A DNA stretch of 64,000 nucleotides, from NCBI RefSeq assembly GCF_007989805.1, contig NZ_BJUB01000004.1, positions 186,001 through 250,000 of the forward strand, in the 5' to 3' direction. Under the pieces are notes generated by a model that ran no database searches, had not been told where the DNA came from, and saw nothing but the letters and a program-made list of their open reading frames with translations. The position numbers were made by a program, and so were the translations under genes. Source of the DNA: Cellulomonas xylanilytica (GTDB taxonomy: Bacteria > Actinomycetota > Actinomycetes > Actinomycetales > Cellulomonadaceae). Positions 10,002 through 18,740 of this stretch are shown here, one piece after another; the first letter of the stretch is position 1; the number at the start of each line of letters is the position of its first letter.

Positions 10002-10184
10002 ATGCACGCAGAGGTCGGTGACAGGGTCGTCATCCACGGCCGGACGGTCGGGACGTCGGACCGCGGCGGGACGGTGATCGAGGCGCGGGGACCGGACGGT
10101 CCCTACGTCGTGCGGTTCGACGACGGGCACGAGACGCTCGTGCACCCCGGCCCGGATCTCACGGTGGTCCCCCCACCGTCCTGA
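10002..10184 (+). CDS. DUF1918 domain protein
   Basis: The product is a 60-residue beta-barrel-like protein matching the DUF1918 pattern: MHAEVGDRVVIHGRTVG at the start, then a GTVIEARGPDG turn, YVVRFDDGHE and a PGPDLTVV end. This domain is common in actinobacteria, alone or fused, and has no assigned biochemical role. GAGGTGATCGACG precedes the ATG, and a possible -10 (TAGCCT) lies about 25 bases upstream. It is monocistronic, followed by 165 bp before the GH3 gene. Confidence 0.85.
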   Translation: MHAEVGDRVVIHGRTVGTSDRGGTVIEARGPDGPYVVRFDDGHETLVHPGPDLTVVPPPS

Positions 10185-10279
10185 GAGGGTCGCCGACCGG
10201 CGGCCGTGACACAGCGTGGGACCGGTGTCCGCCCTGTGATCCGCCGGGCTTGCGGCCCTGCCGAGCGGGTGAAGACTGG

Positions 10280-10307
10280 GCCGTTCGGCAGGGGACCGCC
10301 GAACGGC
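10280..10307 (+). promoter_or_regulatory. Perfect 10-bp inverted repeat upstream of the GH3 gene
   Basis: GCCGTTCGGC and its exact complement GCCGAACGGC are separated by eight bases. The element ends 42 bases before the GH3 start codon. It could be an operator for a sugar-responsive repressor or a hairpin in the 5' leader. It does not match the CelR/CebR consensus TGGGAGCGCTCCCA. Confidence 0.55.
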
Positions 10308-10349
10308 AACGACGCCCACAGGCACCTCTGCACTGCTAGGGGGTGTCCC

Positions 10350-13085
10350 ATGCGTTCTCGTCGTCCTCTCGCGCGGTCCCGTTCCGCGCACGCGTCCGCG
10401 CTCGTCGCGCTCTGCGCTCTCGCGCTCGCCGTCCCTGCCGGCGCCGCGTCGGCTGCCCCGGACGATCCCGACGGCGAGGCGGCCGTCACCCAACGACTGC
10501 AGGACGCCGAGGTGCAGTCGCTGCCGTCGCAGTGGTGGTGGGACGAGTCCAGCCCCGACACCCGGCGCGCGCGGGCGCTGCTGCGGCAGATGACCCTCGA
10601 CGAGAAGGTCGACATGCTGCACGGCGAGCTCAACAACTACTACGGCTTCTACAACGGCCCGATCGAGCGCCTCGGCATCCCCGCCCTGACCATGGCGGAC
10701 GGGCCCGCCGGGGTGCGCATCGCGAACCCCGACGTCAACGACCAGGAAGCCACCCAGCTCCCTGCCCCGATCGCGCTGGCCGCCACGTGGGACACCGCGC
10801 TCGCGGAGCAGTACGGGCAGGTGGCCGGCGACGAGGCCTTCCGGACCGGTCACAACGTCCTGCTCTCCCCCGCGGTCGACATCGCCCGCGTGGCGCAGGC
10901 CGGGCGCGCGTTCGAGGCGCTCGGCGAGGACCCGCTGCTGTCCGGGACGGTCGCCGCGGCCGAGATCCGGGGCATCCAGTCGCACCCCGTGGTCGCGGAC
11001 ATCAAGCACTACAACGTGTACACGCAGGAGGTGAACCGGCTCAGCGGCGGGAACGCCGTGGTCGACGAGCGGGCGTTGCAGGAGATCTACACGCGCCCGT
11101 TCGCGATCGGCGTCGAGCAGGGCCGGCCGGGCTCAGCGATGTGCGCGTTCAACAAGGTGAACGGCGTGTACGCGTGCGAGAGCGACGAGCTGCTCAACCA
11201 GATCCTCAAGGCGCAGCTCGACTTCGAGGGCTGGGTGATGAGCGACTACGGCGCCACGCACAGCACCGTCCAGGCGATCCTCGGCGGCATGGACCAGGAG
11301 ATGCCGGGCAACACCACCCCGCAGACCGGCCCGGGCACGTGCTTCTTCTGCGGACCGCTCCTCGACGCCGTCCGCGCCGGGCAGGTGCCGGTCTCCCGGA
11401 TCGACGACGCGGTCCTGCGGATCCTGCGGCCCATGTTCGCGCTCGGGCTGTTCGACAACCCGCCCGTCGTCTCGGCACTGCCCGAGGCGGAGCACGGTGC
11501 GTTCGCGCGGCAGGTGGCCGAGCGGTCGGCGGTGCTGCTGAAGAACGACGCGTCGGCGCTGCCCCTGCAGAGCACCGTCGGGTCCATCGCCGTGATCGGC
11601 GCGGACGCCGACACCGTCGTCGCCGGTGGCGGCAGCTCGCTGGTCAGGCCCACGTACACGGTGAGCCCGCTGGAGGGCATCCAGGCGCGCGCCGGCGCCG
11701 GTGTGCTCGTCCGGCACGTCGCCGGAGCCGACCCCGTCACGTCGGCGGCCCTCATCCCCGGCCCGGACCCGATCCCGTCGGACTTCCTGTCCAGCGGGAC
11801 GGAACGGGGCCTGCGGGCGGAGTACTTCTCCGACCTCGGCTTCACCGGTGAGGTGCTCGGAGACCGCACCGACCCGTACGCGGCCATCAATGCGGGGTTC
11901 TTCCTGTTCGAGGGGTTCAACGCGCAGTCGCCGCACTTCCCCCTGCAGACGCGGGACATGGCCGGGTCCATCCGCTGGACCGGGACGCTCACCGCCCCGG
12001 TCGACGGGACGTACAGCCTCGCCGTCACGACGACCGGCAGCGCGACCGTCACGCTCGACGACGTCGAGGTCCTCGCCGCGACGCCGACCGGTGACGTGTC
12101 GACGACGACCGCCGACGTCGAGCTCGTCGCCGGCGTCCCGCGCGAGCTGACCGTCGAGTACGTCAACAACGGCCCGGGCGGCACCGACGCGGGTGCCGTG
12201 TTCCAGCTCGGCTGGACCACCCCGGAGGGCGTCGTCGCACCGCAGGCGCTCGCCGCTGCCGACCTCGCGCGCTCGTCGCAGGCCGCCGTGGTCGTCGTCC
12301 GCGACTACTCCAGCGAGGGCGGGGACAAGCCCGACCTCGACCTGCCGAACGGCCAGGCCGAGCTCGTCCGGCAGGTGGCGGCGGCCAACCCGCGCACGAT
12401 CGTCGTGCTGGCCGCCGGCGGCGCCGTGCAGACCTCCGACTGGGAGACCGGCGTGCCGGCGATCATCCACTCGTGGTTCGGCGGGCAGGAGCAGGGCAAC
12501 GCGCTCGCCCGCATCCTGTTCGGCGACGTCAACCCGTCCGGCAGGCTGCCGATCACGCTGCCCGTCGACGAGGACAGCACCCCGGTGAGCACGCCCGAGC
12601 AGTACCCGGGCGCCGGGCTCGACCAGCTCTTCACCGAGGGCATCTACGTGGGCTACCGCGGGTACGAGGAGTTCGACATCACGCCCCAGTACCCGTTCGG
12701 GCACGGGCTGTCGTACACCACGTACGACTACCGCAACCTGCGGACGGCACCGGCCGCGAACGGTGCGCTCCAGGTCAAGGTCGCCGTCCGGAACACCGGC
12801 GCCCTGGCCGGCACCGAGACGGTCCAGGTGTACGTCGGCAACCTGCCCACCCGGCAGGTGCAGAGCGCACCGAAGGTGCTGGCCGGCTGGGCGACCGTGA
12901 CGCTGCAGCCGGGCGAGCGCCGGCAGGTCACCGTGCCGATCAGCCCCGAGTCGGTCTCCTACTGGGACGTCGACCGGGACCGCTGGCGCACGCCGCGGGG
13001 TGAGATCCCGGTGTTCGTCGGCTCGTCGTCGACCGACGACCGGCTGACCGGCACCCTGCAGATCGGGGGCCGCGCCCAGCGCTGA
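10350..13085 (+). CDS. Secreted glycoside hydrolase family 3 beta-glucosidase with PA14 domain
   Basis: The product has 911 residues. A Sec signal peptide (Arg-rich n-region, LVALCALALAVPAG core, AASAAPD cleavage region, about residues 1-32) precedes a GH3 N-terminal barrel. The nucleophile is D299 in GWVMSDYGA. The GH3 C-terminal sandwich carries a PA14 insertion (about 488-625, GLRAEYFSDLG onward) that often shapes oligosaccharide binding. The likely acid/base is E656 in DYSSEGGDKPDLDLP. A fibronectin-III-like domain closes the protein (about 790-905). The enzyme should release glucose from cello-oligosaccharides or related beta-glucosides outside the membrane. The start ATG follows AGGGGGTGTCCC. 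A perfect inverted repeat lies upstream and a strong terminator downstream, so it is monocistronic. Confidence 0.93.
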   Translation: MRSRRPLARSRSAHASALVALCALALAVPAGAASAAPDDPDGEAAVTQRLQDAEVQSLPSQWWWDESSPDTRRARALLRQMTLDEKVDMLHGELNNYYGFYNGPIERLGIPALTMADGPAGVRIANPDVNDQEATQLPAPIALAATWDTALAEQYGQVAGDEAFRTGHNVLLSPAVDIARVAQAGRAFEALGEDPLLSGTVAAAEIRGIQSHPVVADIKHYNVYTQEVNRLSGGNAVVDERALQEIYTRPFAIGVEQGRPGSAMCAFNKVNGVYACESDELLNQILKAQLDFEGWVMSDYGATHSTVQAILGGMDQEMPGNTTPQTGPGTCFFCGPLLDAVRAGQVPVSRIDDAVLRILRPMFALGLFDNPPVVSALPEAEHGAFARQVAERSAVLLKNDASALPLQSTVGSIAVIGADADTVVAGGGSSLVRPTYTVSPLEGIQARAGAGVLVRHVAGADPVTSAALIPGPDPIPSDFLSSGTERGLRAEYFSDLGFTGEVLGDRTDPYAAINAGFFLFEGFNAQSPHFPLQTRDMAGSIRWTGTLTAPVDGTYSLAVTTTGSATVTLDDVEVLAATPTGDVSTTTADVELVAGVPRELTVEYVNNGPGGTDAGAVFQLGWTTPEGVVAPQALAAADLARSSQAAVVVVRDYSSEGGDKPDLDLPNGQAELVRQVAAANPRTIVVLAAGGAVQTSDWETGVPAIIHSWFGGQEQGNALARILFGDVNPSGRLPITLPVDEDSTPVSTPEQYPGAGLDQLFTEGIYVGYRGYEEFDITPQYPFGHGLSYTTYDYRNLRTAPAANGALQVKVAVRNTGALAGTETVQVYVGNLPTRQVQSAPKVLAGWATVTLQPGERRQVTVPISPESVSYWDVDRDRWRTPRGEIPVFVGSSSTDDRLTGTLQIGGRAQR

Positions 13086-13091
13086 CAGCAC

Positions 13092-13130
13092 GACTGCGGC
13101 GCCCCTCCACACGGGTGGGGCGCCGCAGTC
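13092..13130 (+). terminator. Rho-independent-type hairpin after the GH3 gene
   Basis: A 14-bp perfect stem (GACTGCGGCGCCCC and its complement) encloses an 11-base loop, starting 6 bases after the GH3 stop codon. There is no long T run, as is usual in high-GC actinobacteria. It can also serve the convergent small gene at 13158. Confidence 0.85.
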
Positions 13131-13157
13131 ATGTTCACGGTCGGGCCTCGGTCTGCC

Positions 13158-13346
13158 TCACCGCAGCATGGAGCGAGCCCTCCGCGCCGACGACTCGACG
13201 ACCCGGAGGCCGCGCGAGCCGAGAGTCTGGCCCTCCTGCCGGCGCTCGACCCGCTCAGCGAGACGGCGGGCGACGGACGCCACCACGGGCAGCAGCACGA
13301 TGACGAGGATCATCACGCGTACACGTCGAAAGAGCAGAGCCCACAT
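13158..13346 (-). CDS. Small basic single-pass membrane protein
   Basis: The product has 62 residues. One hydrophobic segment (VMILVIVLLPVVASVA, about residues 11-26) is preceded by FRRVR and followed by a strongly basic tail with many Arg residues. No family was recognised. GGAGGAACC directly before ATG 13346 supports this start. The gene follows hsp20 on the same strand with a 201-bp gap, so co-transcription with it is possible but not shown. It could be a small stress-associated membrane peptide, by position only. Confidence 0.6.
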   Translation of the reverse strand: MWALLFRRVRVMILVIVLLPVVASVARRLAERVERRQEGQTLGSRGLRVVESSARRARSMLR

Positions 13347-13547
13347 GGTTCCTCCGGCGGTCGGTCGGTCATCGGCGCACGGTGCCCGACGCCGGTCTCC
13401 ATGGTCGGTCCCGAGCGCCAGGGGCGCACGCCGACGTGCTCGTGGACCGGCGGTGGGGGTGCGGGGGTCGGCTCGCCCGCACAAGGCGTCCCGGGTCTCC
13501 CGACGGTGCTCTCGCACCGGTCGCGCCCCCACCGGCGTCCGAGCCCG

Positions 13548-13988
13548 TCAGGCGTCGGCGTTCGCCTCGGACGTGATCTGGTTGGCGTCGGCGACGTGCT
13601 GGACCTCGATGCGACGCGGCTTGGCCTCCTCGGCGACCGGGATGCTCAGCGTGAGGACACCGTCGGCGTAGGTGGCGGAGATGGCGTCGAGGGCGAGCCC
13701 GCGGCCCACCGTCAGCTGTCGTGCGTAGGTCCCGACGGGCCGTTCCTTGGCCAGCCACTGGACGTCCTGCTCGGTGCGCGCGGTGCGCTGCGCCCGGATG
13801 GTGAGCGTGCGGTCCTCGACGTTCACGTCGATGGTGCCGGGGTCCGCTCCCGGGAGGTCGACGTGCAGCACGTAGTGGTCGCCGGAGCGGTACAGGTCCA
13901 TCGGCATCGTCGCCGATGCCCGTTCGGCGGACGCGACCTGCGCGAACAGGCGGTCGAACTCCTGGAACGGGTCGAAGCGGGTAGCCAT
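13548..13988 (-). CDS. hsp20: Hsp20/alpha-crystallin small heat-shock protein
   Basis: The product has 146 residues. A short N-terminal arm (TRFDPFQEFDRLFAQV) leads to the alpha-crystallin domain (about 35-130), with the conserved LPGADPGTIDVNVEDRTLTI strand pair and the GVLTLSIPV motif. The C-terminal extension includes RRIEV. It acts as an ATP-independent holdase for unfolding proteins in the cytoplasm. An excellent ribosome-binding site (AAGGAGGTGAC) sits before ATG 13988. A CIRCE-like operator lies 90 bp upstream, implying HrcA repression rather than the HspR or RheA control known for other actinobacterial small heat-shock genes. Confidence 0.93.
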   Translation of the reverse strand: MATRFDPFQEFDRLFAQVASAERASATMPMDLYRSGDHYVLHVDLPGADPGTIDVNVEDRTLTIRAQRTARTEQDVQWLAKERPVGTYARQLTVGRGLALDAISATYADGVLTLSIPVAEEAKPRRIEVQHVADANQITSEANADA

Positions 13989-14077
13989 GACCGTCACCTC
14001 CTTCACTGCGAGGCGCCGGACCATCCGGGCCTCGGGTCCTGCCCGGCCCCTGGCCGGACTGGCTACAGGACAAAGAA

Positions 14078-14104
14078 TTAGCACTCTCAGAGTGCGAGTG
14101 CCAG
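14078..14104. promoter_or_regulatory. CIRCE operator (HrcA-type) between hsp20 and the PfpI gene
   Basis: TTAGCACTC-N9-GAGTGCCAG matches the CIRCE consensus TTAGCACTC-N9-GAGTGCTAA at 16 of 18 arm positions. On the minus strand it overlaps a plausible promoter (CTGGCA, 18 bases, TAATTC) for hsp20. It lies 141 bp from the divergent PfpI start, so it could act on both genes. Confidence 0.85.
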
Positions 14105-14245
14105 TGGTGCGGAGGACGTGTTCGCGTGCGGCGAACGGGCGCCCTGACGCGCGGCACGAGGGCCCTCGGCGTAGCGTCGGAGACCCGCGTGAGGCAGCCG
14201 CGCTGACCGCGAGCAGCGGTCGACACACAGCCGGAAGGACCCCCC

Positions 14246-14821
14246 ATGAGCGAGACGACCCTGAGCGGATACCGCGTCCTCGTGATCGTGACCAGCTACG
14301 GCGTCGAGCAGGACGAGCTCGTCGTTCCGGTCGAGCACCTGCGCGAGCGCGGGGCGACCGTCGTCGTCGCGTCCGTGTCGACGGACCCCGTCCAGACGCT
14401 GGTCGACGACAAGGACCCGGGACGGGTCGTGCAGCCGGACACGACGTACGAGGACGCGGGCTCGGACTTCGACCTGCTCCTGGTCCCCGGCGGCACCATC
14501 AACGCGGACGCGCTGCGCCTCCAGAGCGGCGCGGTCGACACCGTCCGCACCTTCGCCTCGTCGGGCCGGCCGGTCGCGGCGATCTGCCACGGCCCCTGGG
14601 CGCTGGTCGAGGCCGGCGTCGTCGAGGGCCGGACCGTGACCTCCTACCCGTCGCTGCAGACCGACCTGCGCAACGCGGGAGCCACCTGGGTGGACCAGTC
14701 GGTCTCGGTCGACGACTCCGGACCGTTCACGCTGGTCACGTCGCGCACCCCCGACGACCTCGGCGACTTCCTGCCGGCGGTGGAGAAGGCGCTGGCCAGC
14801 AGCGTCGACGCCCCGAGGTGA
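14246..14821 (+). CDS. DJ-1/PfpI family protein (class I glutamine amidotransferase-like)
   Basis: The product has 191 residues. It has the Rossmann-like core YRVLVIVTSYGVEQDEL, the FDLLLVPGG strand and turn, and the nucleophile elbow AICHGPW with catalytic C114. This family includes proteases, deglycases, chaperones and general stress proteins, so the exact reaction is not assigned. Its stop codon ends one base before the GTG of the phosphotransferase gene, which indicates translational coupling. It is divergent from hsp20 with the CIRCE element between them, so heat-shock control is plausible. Confidence 0.88.
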   Translation: MSETTLSGYRVLVIVTSYGVEQDELVVPVEHLRERGATVVVASVSTDPVQTLVDDKDPGRVVQPDTTYEDAGSDFDLLLVPGGTINADALRLQSGAVDTVRTFASSGRPVAAICHGPWALVEAGVVEGRTVTSYPSLQTDLRNAGATWVDQSVSVDDSGPFTLVTSRTPDDLGDFLPAVEKALASSVDAPR

Positions 14822-14822
14822 C

Positions 14823-15704
14823 GTGACCGGGGCGGACGGGTGGCTCCGGCTCGGGCGCGAGATCGCGACCCGCCACGCCGGGCGGGCGCAGGTCGAGGTG
14901 CTCGGGTCGACCTCCGCGCACGCGGTGCTCCTGGTCCGCGGCGGCGCCACGCGCCTCGTCCTGAAGGTGGCCGCCGCCTCCGCCCGGCCCGGGCTGGACT
15001 ACGCGCGGTCCGCGGCCGCCCAGAGGCTCGCCGACCACGCCGGGGTTCCCGTCGCCGGCGTGGTGGCGGCCGGTGCCGACCCGGAGCTCCCGGCGGTCCA
15101 GTACCTGCTCCACGAGCACGTCGACGGCGTGCAGTGGCGTGCGGTCCGCCCGGCACTCGACCCCGTGGGCCGGGCAGCGGCGTCCACGGACATCGCCCGT
15201 GCGGTGCTCGCGCTGCAGTCCGTGCGGCCGGCGTCGTACGGGGTCCTCGGCGGACCGCCCACCGCGAGCCTGCTCGACGCCCTGGGCGACCGCATCACCG
15301 CACGGATCCCGCCGGGGCGGCAGCGGGTGCTCGCCCAGGACGTGCTGGCGCGGCACGCGTCCCTGTTCGACGGGCCGGTGGGACGGCCGACGCTCACGCA
15401 CGACGACCTGCACCACGCCAACCTCCTGTTCCGGCGCCGCACGGACGGTTCCTGGCGGCTGGTCGCTGTGCTCGACTGGGACAAGGCCTGGGCGGGTCCG
15501 GCCGAGTCGGACGTGGCCCGGATGGGTTTCTGGGACGACATGACGGACCCCGTGTTCTGGTCCGTCTACCGCGAGGCCGTCCCCGAGCGCGACGGCTGGG
15601 CGCAGCGGGCCGCCGTCTACCAGCTGCTCTGGTGCCTGGAGTACGACGTCGACACCGACCGGCACCGGCGGGACACGGCGGAGCTGGTCGAGCGGCTGAC
15701 CTGA
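14823..15704 (+). CDS. Aminoglycoside phosphotransferase-family kinase
   Basis: The product has 293 residues with the APH/choline-kinase fold. The N-lobe strand ATRLVLKVAAA carries the likely nucleotide-binding Lys. The catalytic loop is H193-DDLHHAN200 (catalytic D195, metal ligand N200). The metal loop is VLDWDKAWAGP. GTG 14823 is one base after the preceding stop, so translation is coupled to the PfpI gene. Substrates in this large family range from antibiotics to metabolites, and nothing here identifies it. A resistance role should not be assumed. Confidence 0.82.
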   Translation: MTGADGWLRLGREIATRHAGRAQVEVLGSTSAHAVLLVRGGATRLVLKVAAASARPGLDYARSAAAQRLADHAGVPVAGVVAAGADPELPAVQYLLHEHVDGVQWRAVRPALDPVGRAAASTDIARAVLALQSVRPASYGVLGGPPTASLLDALGDRITARIPPGRQRVLAQDVLARHASLFDGPVGRPTLTHDDLHHANLLFRRRTDGSWRLVAVLDWDKAWAGPAESDVARMGFWDDMTDPVFWSVYREAVPERDGWAQRAAVYQLLWCLEYDVDTDRHRRDTAELVERLT

Positions 15705-15735
15705 GGTCCGGGGCTCGGTCCGGCAGACTCGGGCC

Positions 15736-16812
15736 ATGACCGAGCCCGGCTCCTGGGTGCTGCACGTCGACCTCGACCAGTTCGTCGCGGCCGTGGAGGT
15801 CCTGCGTCGCCCCGAGCTGGCCGGCAGGCCCGTGGTCGTCGGCGGGCGCGGCGACCCGACCGAGCGCGGCGTCGTCTCCACCGCGTCCTACGAGGCGCGC
15901 GTCTTCGGCGTCCGCTCCGGCATGCCGCTGCGGATCGCCGCCCGCAAGCTTCCCGACGCGGTGTTCCTGCCGGTGGACGCCCCCGAGTACGAGGCGGTGT
16001 CCGAGCGCGTGATGGCGACGTTGCGCTCGCTCGACGTCGTCGTGGAGGTCCTCGGCTGGGACGAGGCGTTCCTGGGCGTGCGGACCGCCGACCCCGAGGA
16101 CGTGGCCAGGCGCGCCCAGGAGGCCGTGCTGCGCGAGACGTCGCTGCACTGCTCGGTGGGCATCGGCGACAACAAGGTGCGCGCGAAGATCGCCACCGAG
16201 TTCGGCAAGCCGGCGGGCATGTTCCGGCTGACGGCCGCGAACTGGTTCGACGTCATGGGCCATCGCCCGACCATCGACCTGTGGGGCGTCGGGACGAAGG
16301 TGTCGCGCCGCCTGGCGGCGCTGGGGGTCACCACCGTGCAGGAGCTGGCCGACGCACCGGCCGACGCCCTGGTCGCCGAGTTCGGCCCGAAGATGGGCGT
16401 CTGGTACCACGAGCTCGGTCAGGGCCTCGGGCCGGCCACGGTGGACGACGCCCCGTGGGTGCCGCGCGGTCACAGCAGGGAGACGACCTTCCAGCAGAAC
16501 CTGACCACCCCGGAGCAGGTGCGCGACGCGGTCCGGGCGATGGCGCACGAGGTGGTCGAGGACACCGCGGCGGACGGCCGGCCCGTCGTCCGGGTCGCGA
16601 TCAAGGTGCGGTACGCGCCGTTCGTCACGACGAGCATGAGCCGCAAGCTCCCGGACGCCACCCGGGACCCGGCGACGATCGTCGACGCGGTGATGGCCCT
16701 GGTGGACAAGATCGAGGACCGCGAGATCCGGTTGCTCGGCGTCCGCGCGGACATGGCGATGCCCGACGACGCGGACCCCGCCGACCGCACCCCGGTGCGC
16801 GGCCGGATCTAG
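15736..16812 (+). CDS. dinB: Y-family DNA polymerase IV (DinB-type)
   Basis: The product has 358 residues. Motif I is VLHVDLDQFVAAVE (metal ligand D12) and the second catalytic pair is D109-E110 in LGWDEAFLG, where many DinBs have S-x-DEA-x-LD. The fingers/thumb part (DNKVRAKIATEFGKPAG, helix-hairpin-helix LWGVGTKVSRRLAALG) and the little-finger domain (GHSRETTFQQNL onward) follow. No clear beta-clamp-binding motif is visible at the short C-terminus. It performs translesion synthesis, and its role in this strain is inferred from the family. The start looks leaderless: CAGACT lies six bases before the ATG. Confidence 0.88.
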   Translation: MTEPGSWVLHVDLDQFVAAVEVLRRPELAGRPVVVGGRGDPTERGVVSTASYEARVFGVRSGMPLRIAARKLPDAVFLPVDAPEYEAVSERVMATLRSLDVVVEVLGWDEAFLGVRTADPEDVARRAQEAVLRETSLHCSVGIGDNKVRAKIATEFGKPAGMFRLTAANWFDVMGHRPTIDLWGVGTKVSRRLAALGVTTVQELADAPADALVAEFGPKMGVWYHELGQGLGPATVDDAPWVPRGHSRETTFQQNLTTPEQVRDAVRAMAHEVVEDTAADGRPVVRVAIKVRYAPFVTTSMSRKLPDATRDPATIVDAVMALVDKIEDREIRLLGVRADMAMPDDADPADRTPVRGRI

Positions 16813-16946
16813 CCCTGGTGCACCGTCCGAGGGCTGCGGCGCGCCGTGGTGGGCCGGCGCCTGCCCACCTGACCTGGCACCGGGGGCGCCCGGGTCGGAC
16901 GAGTGGTAGACCGGGTCTCACCCGCTCCCTCGCCCGAGGAGATCTC

Positions 16947-18740
16947 ATGCGATCGTCCAGGCTGCCCCGCTCGCTCGTGGCGCTCGCCGCCGCCGTCGCA
17001 CTCGCGGTGGGGGTGGGCGTCGCGCCGGCCTCGGCCCACCCGCCGCGCCCGGGCCACGGCGACAAGGTGCCGGTCGCCACGGGGTACGGGGGTGCCGTCG
17101 CGACGGTCGACGCCGACGCGACCCGGGTCGGGATCGACGTGCTGCGTCAGGGCGGGAACGCGGTCGACGCCGCCGTCGCGGCTGCGGCGACGCTCGGGGT
17201 CACGGAGCCGTTCTCGTCGGGCATCGGGGGCGGCGGCTTCTTCGTGTACTACGACGCGGCGAGCGGCCAGGTGCACACCATCGACGGTCGCGAGACCGCG
17301 CCGATGGCGATGACCAGCGACGCGTTCGTCGAGGACGGCGTGCCGATCCCCTTCGCCGACGCGGTGACGTCCGGCCTGTCCGTCGGTGTGCCCGGGACAC
17401 CCCGGACCTGGGCGACGGCTCTCGAGCAGTGGGGCTCCCTCGACCTGCGCCGGGCGCTGCGCGGAGCCACGGAGGTGGCGCGCCGCGGGTTCGTCGTCGA
17501 CCAGACGTTCGCGGACCAGACGACCGCCAACGCGGCGCGGTTCGCGGCGTTCCGCTCCTCGTCCGACCTCTTCCTGCGCCGCGGCGCTGCACCGGAGGTC
17601 GGGTCGGTGTTCCGTAACCGCGACCTCGCCAAGACGTACGACCTGCTCGCCCGCAGGGGCGTCGACGCCCTCTACACCGGCCGGCTGGCCGAGGAGATCG
17701 TCCGGACCGTCCAGGACCCGCCGGTCCGCCGCCACAGCCCGCTCGTCGTCCGCCCGGGCCTGCTGGAGCTCGGTGACCTGGCGTCCTACGAGGCGCCGCT
17801 GCGCGCCCCCACGACGGTGTCCTACCGCGGGCTCGACGTGTACGGCATGGCGCCGCCGTCGTCCGGCGGCTCGACGGTCGGCGAGGCGCTGAACATCCTG
17901 GAGGCCTCGCTCCCCGAGGACGCCGACCCGACCCAGACGCTCCACCACTACCTGGAGGCGAGCGCGCTGGCGTTCGCGGACCGCAACCGGTACGTCGGCG
18001 ACCCCGCGTTCGTGGACGTGCCGCTCGAGCAGCTGCTGTCCGACGGGTTCGCGAAGGAGCGCGCCTGCCTCATCGACCCCGAGGCGGCCCTGCCCAAGCC
18101 GGTGGCGCCGGGGGTGCCGGACGGCGTCTACGACGCCGAGTGCCCGATTGCGAGCACCGGCACCGAGGGCTCCGACGGACAGTCCACGACGCACCTGACG
18201 ACCGCGGACCGCTGGGGCAACGTCGTCTCGTACACCCTCACCATCGAGTCCCTCGGTGGCAACGGGATCGTCGTGCCGGGCCGTGGCTTCCTGCTCAACA
18301 ACGAGCTGACGGACTTCAACTTCACCGACACGCAGGGCGGGGTCGACCCGAACCTGCCGGGTCCGGGCAAGCGCCCCCGCAGCTCGATGGCCCCGACGAT
18401 CATCCTCGAGGACGGCAGGCCGTTCCTGGCCCTCGGGTCACCCGGAGGATCGACCATCATCACGACGGTCCTGCAGGTGCTCGTGAACCGTCTGGAGCTG
18501 GAGATGGAGCTGCCCGACGCGGTCGCCGCGGCGCGCGCCAGCCAGCGCAACACGGTGGCCGTCCAGGCGGAGCCGGCCTTCGACCGGGCGGCTCTGCAGG
18601 CGCTGGGCCACACCTTCACGGACACCCCGGAGATCGGCGCGGTGACCGGCATCGAGTTCCAGGACGACGGCTCGCTGCTCGCGGTCGCCGAGCCCGTGCG
18701 GCGCGGCGGGGGCAGCGCGGCCGTCGTGCACGGTCGCTGA
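16947..18740 (+). CDS. ggt: Gamma-glutamyltranspeptidase precursor (secreted)
   Basis: The product has 597 residues. A signal peptide (RLPRSLVALAAAVALAVGVG, cleavage near ASAHP) precedes the large subunit. The autoprocessing nucleophile is T414 in the STTHLTT motif, giving a small subunit of about 184 residues. The gamma-glutamyl pocket motifs RPRSSMAPT and SPGGSTI are present. The enzyme hydrolyses or transfers gamma-glutamyl groups, typically from glutathione, outside the membrane, and can supply cysteinylglycine. That fits a sulfur-scavenging organism, although nothing here shows co-regulation with the sulfur island. GAGGAGATC precedes the ATG. Confidence 0.93.
   Translation: MRSSRLPRSLVALAAAVALAVGVGVAPASAHPPRPGHGDKVPVATGYGGAVATVDADATRVGIDVLRQGGNAVDAAVAAAATLGVTEPFSSGIGGGGFFVYYDAASGQVHTIDGRETAPMAMTSDAFVEDGVPIPFADAVTSGLSVGVPGTPRTWATALEQWGSLDLRRALRGATEVARRGFVVDQTFADQTTANAARFAAFRSSSDLFLRRGAAPEVGSVFRNRDLAKTYDLLARRGVDALYTGRLAEEIVRTVQDPPVRRHSPLVVRPGLLELGDLASYEAPLRAPTTVSYRGLDVYGMAPPSSGGSTVGEALNILEASLPEDADPTQTLHHYLEASALAFADRNRYVGDPAFVDVPLEQLLSDGFAKERACLIDPEAALPKPVAPGVPDGVYDAECPIASTGTEGSDGQSTTHLTTADRWGNVVSYTLTIESLGGNGIVVPGRGFLLNNELTDFNFTDTQGGVDPNLPGPGKRPRSSMAPTIILEDGRPFLALGSPGGSTIITTVLQVLVNRLELEMELPDAVAAARASQRNTVAVQAEPAFDRAALQALGHTFTDTPEIGAVTGIEFQDDGSLLAVAEPVRRGGGSAAVVHGR

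Noticed and set aside
10202..10349. Possible CelR/CebR operator before the GH3 gene
   Set aside because: The nearest sequence (TGGGACCGGTGTCC) departs too far from TGGGAGCGCTCCCA to claim it.
14823..15704. Antibiotic-resistance gene
   Set aside because: The APH fold alone does not show drug phosphorylation. The gene is coupled to a PfpI protein in ordinary chromosomal context without mobile DNA.
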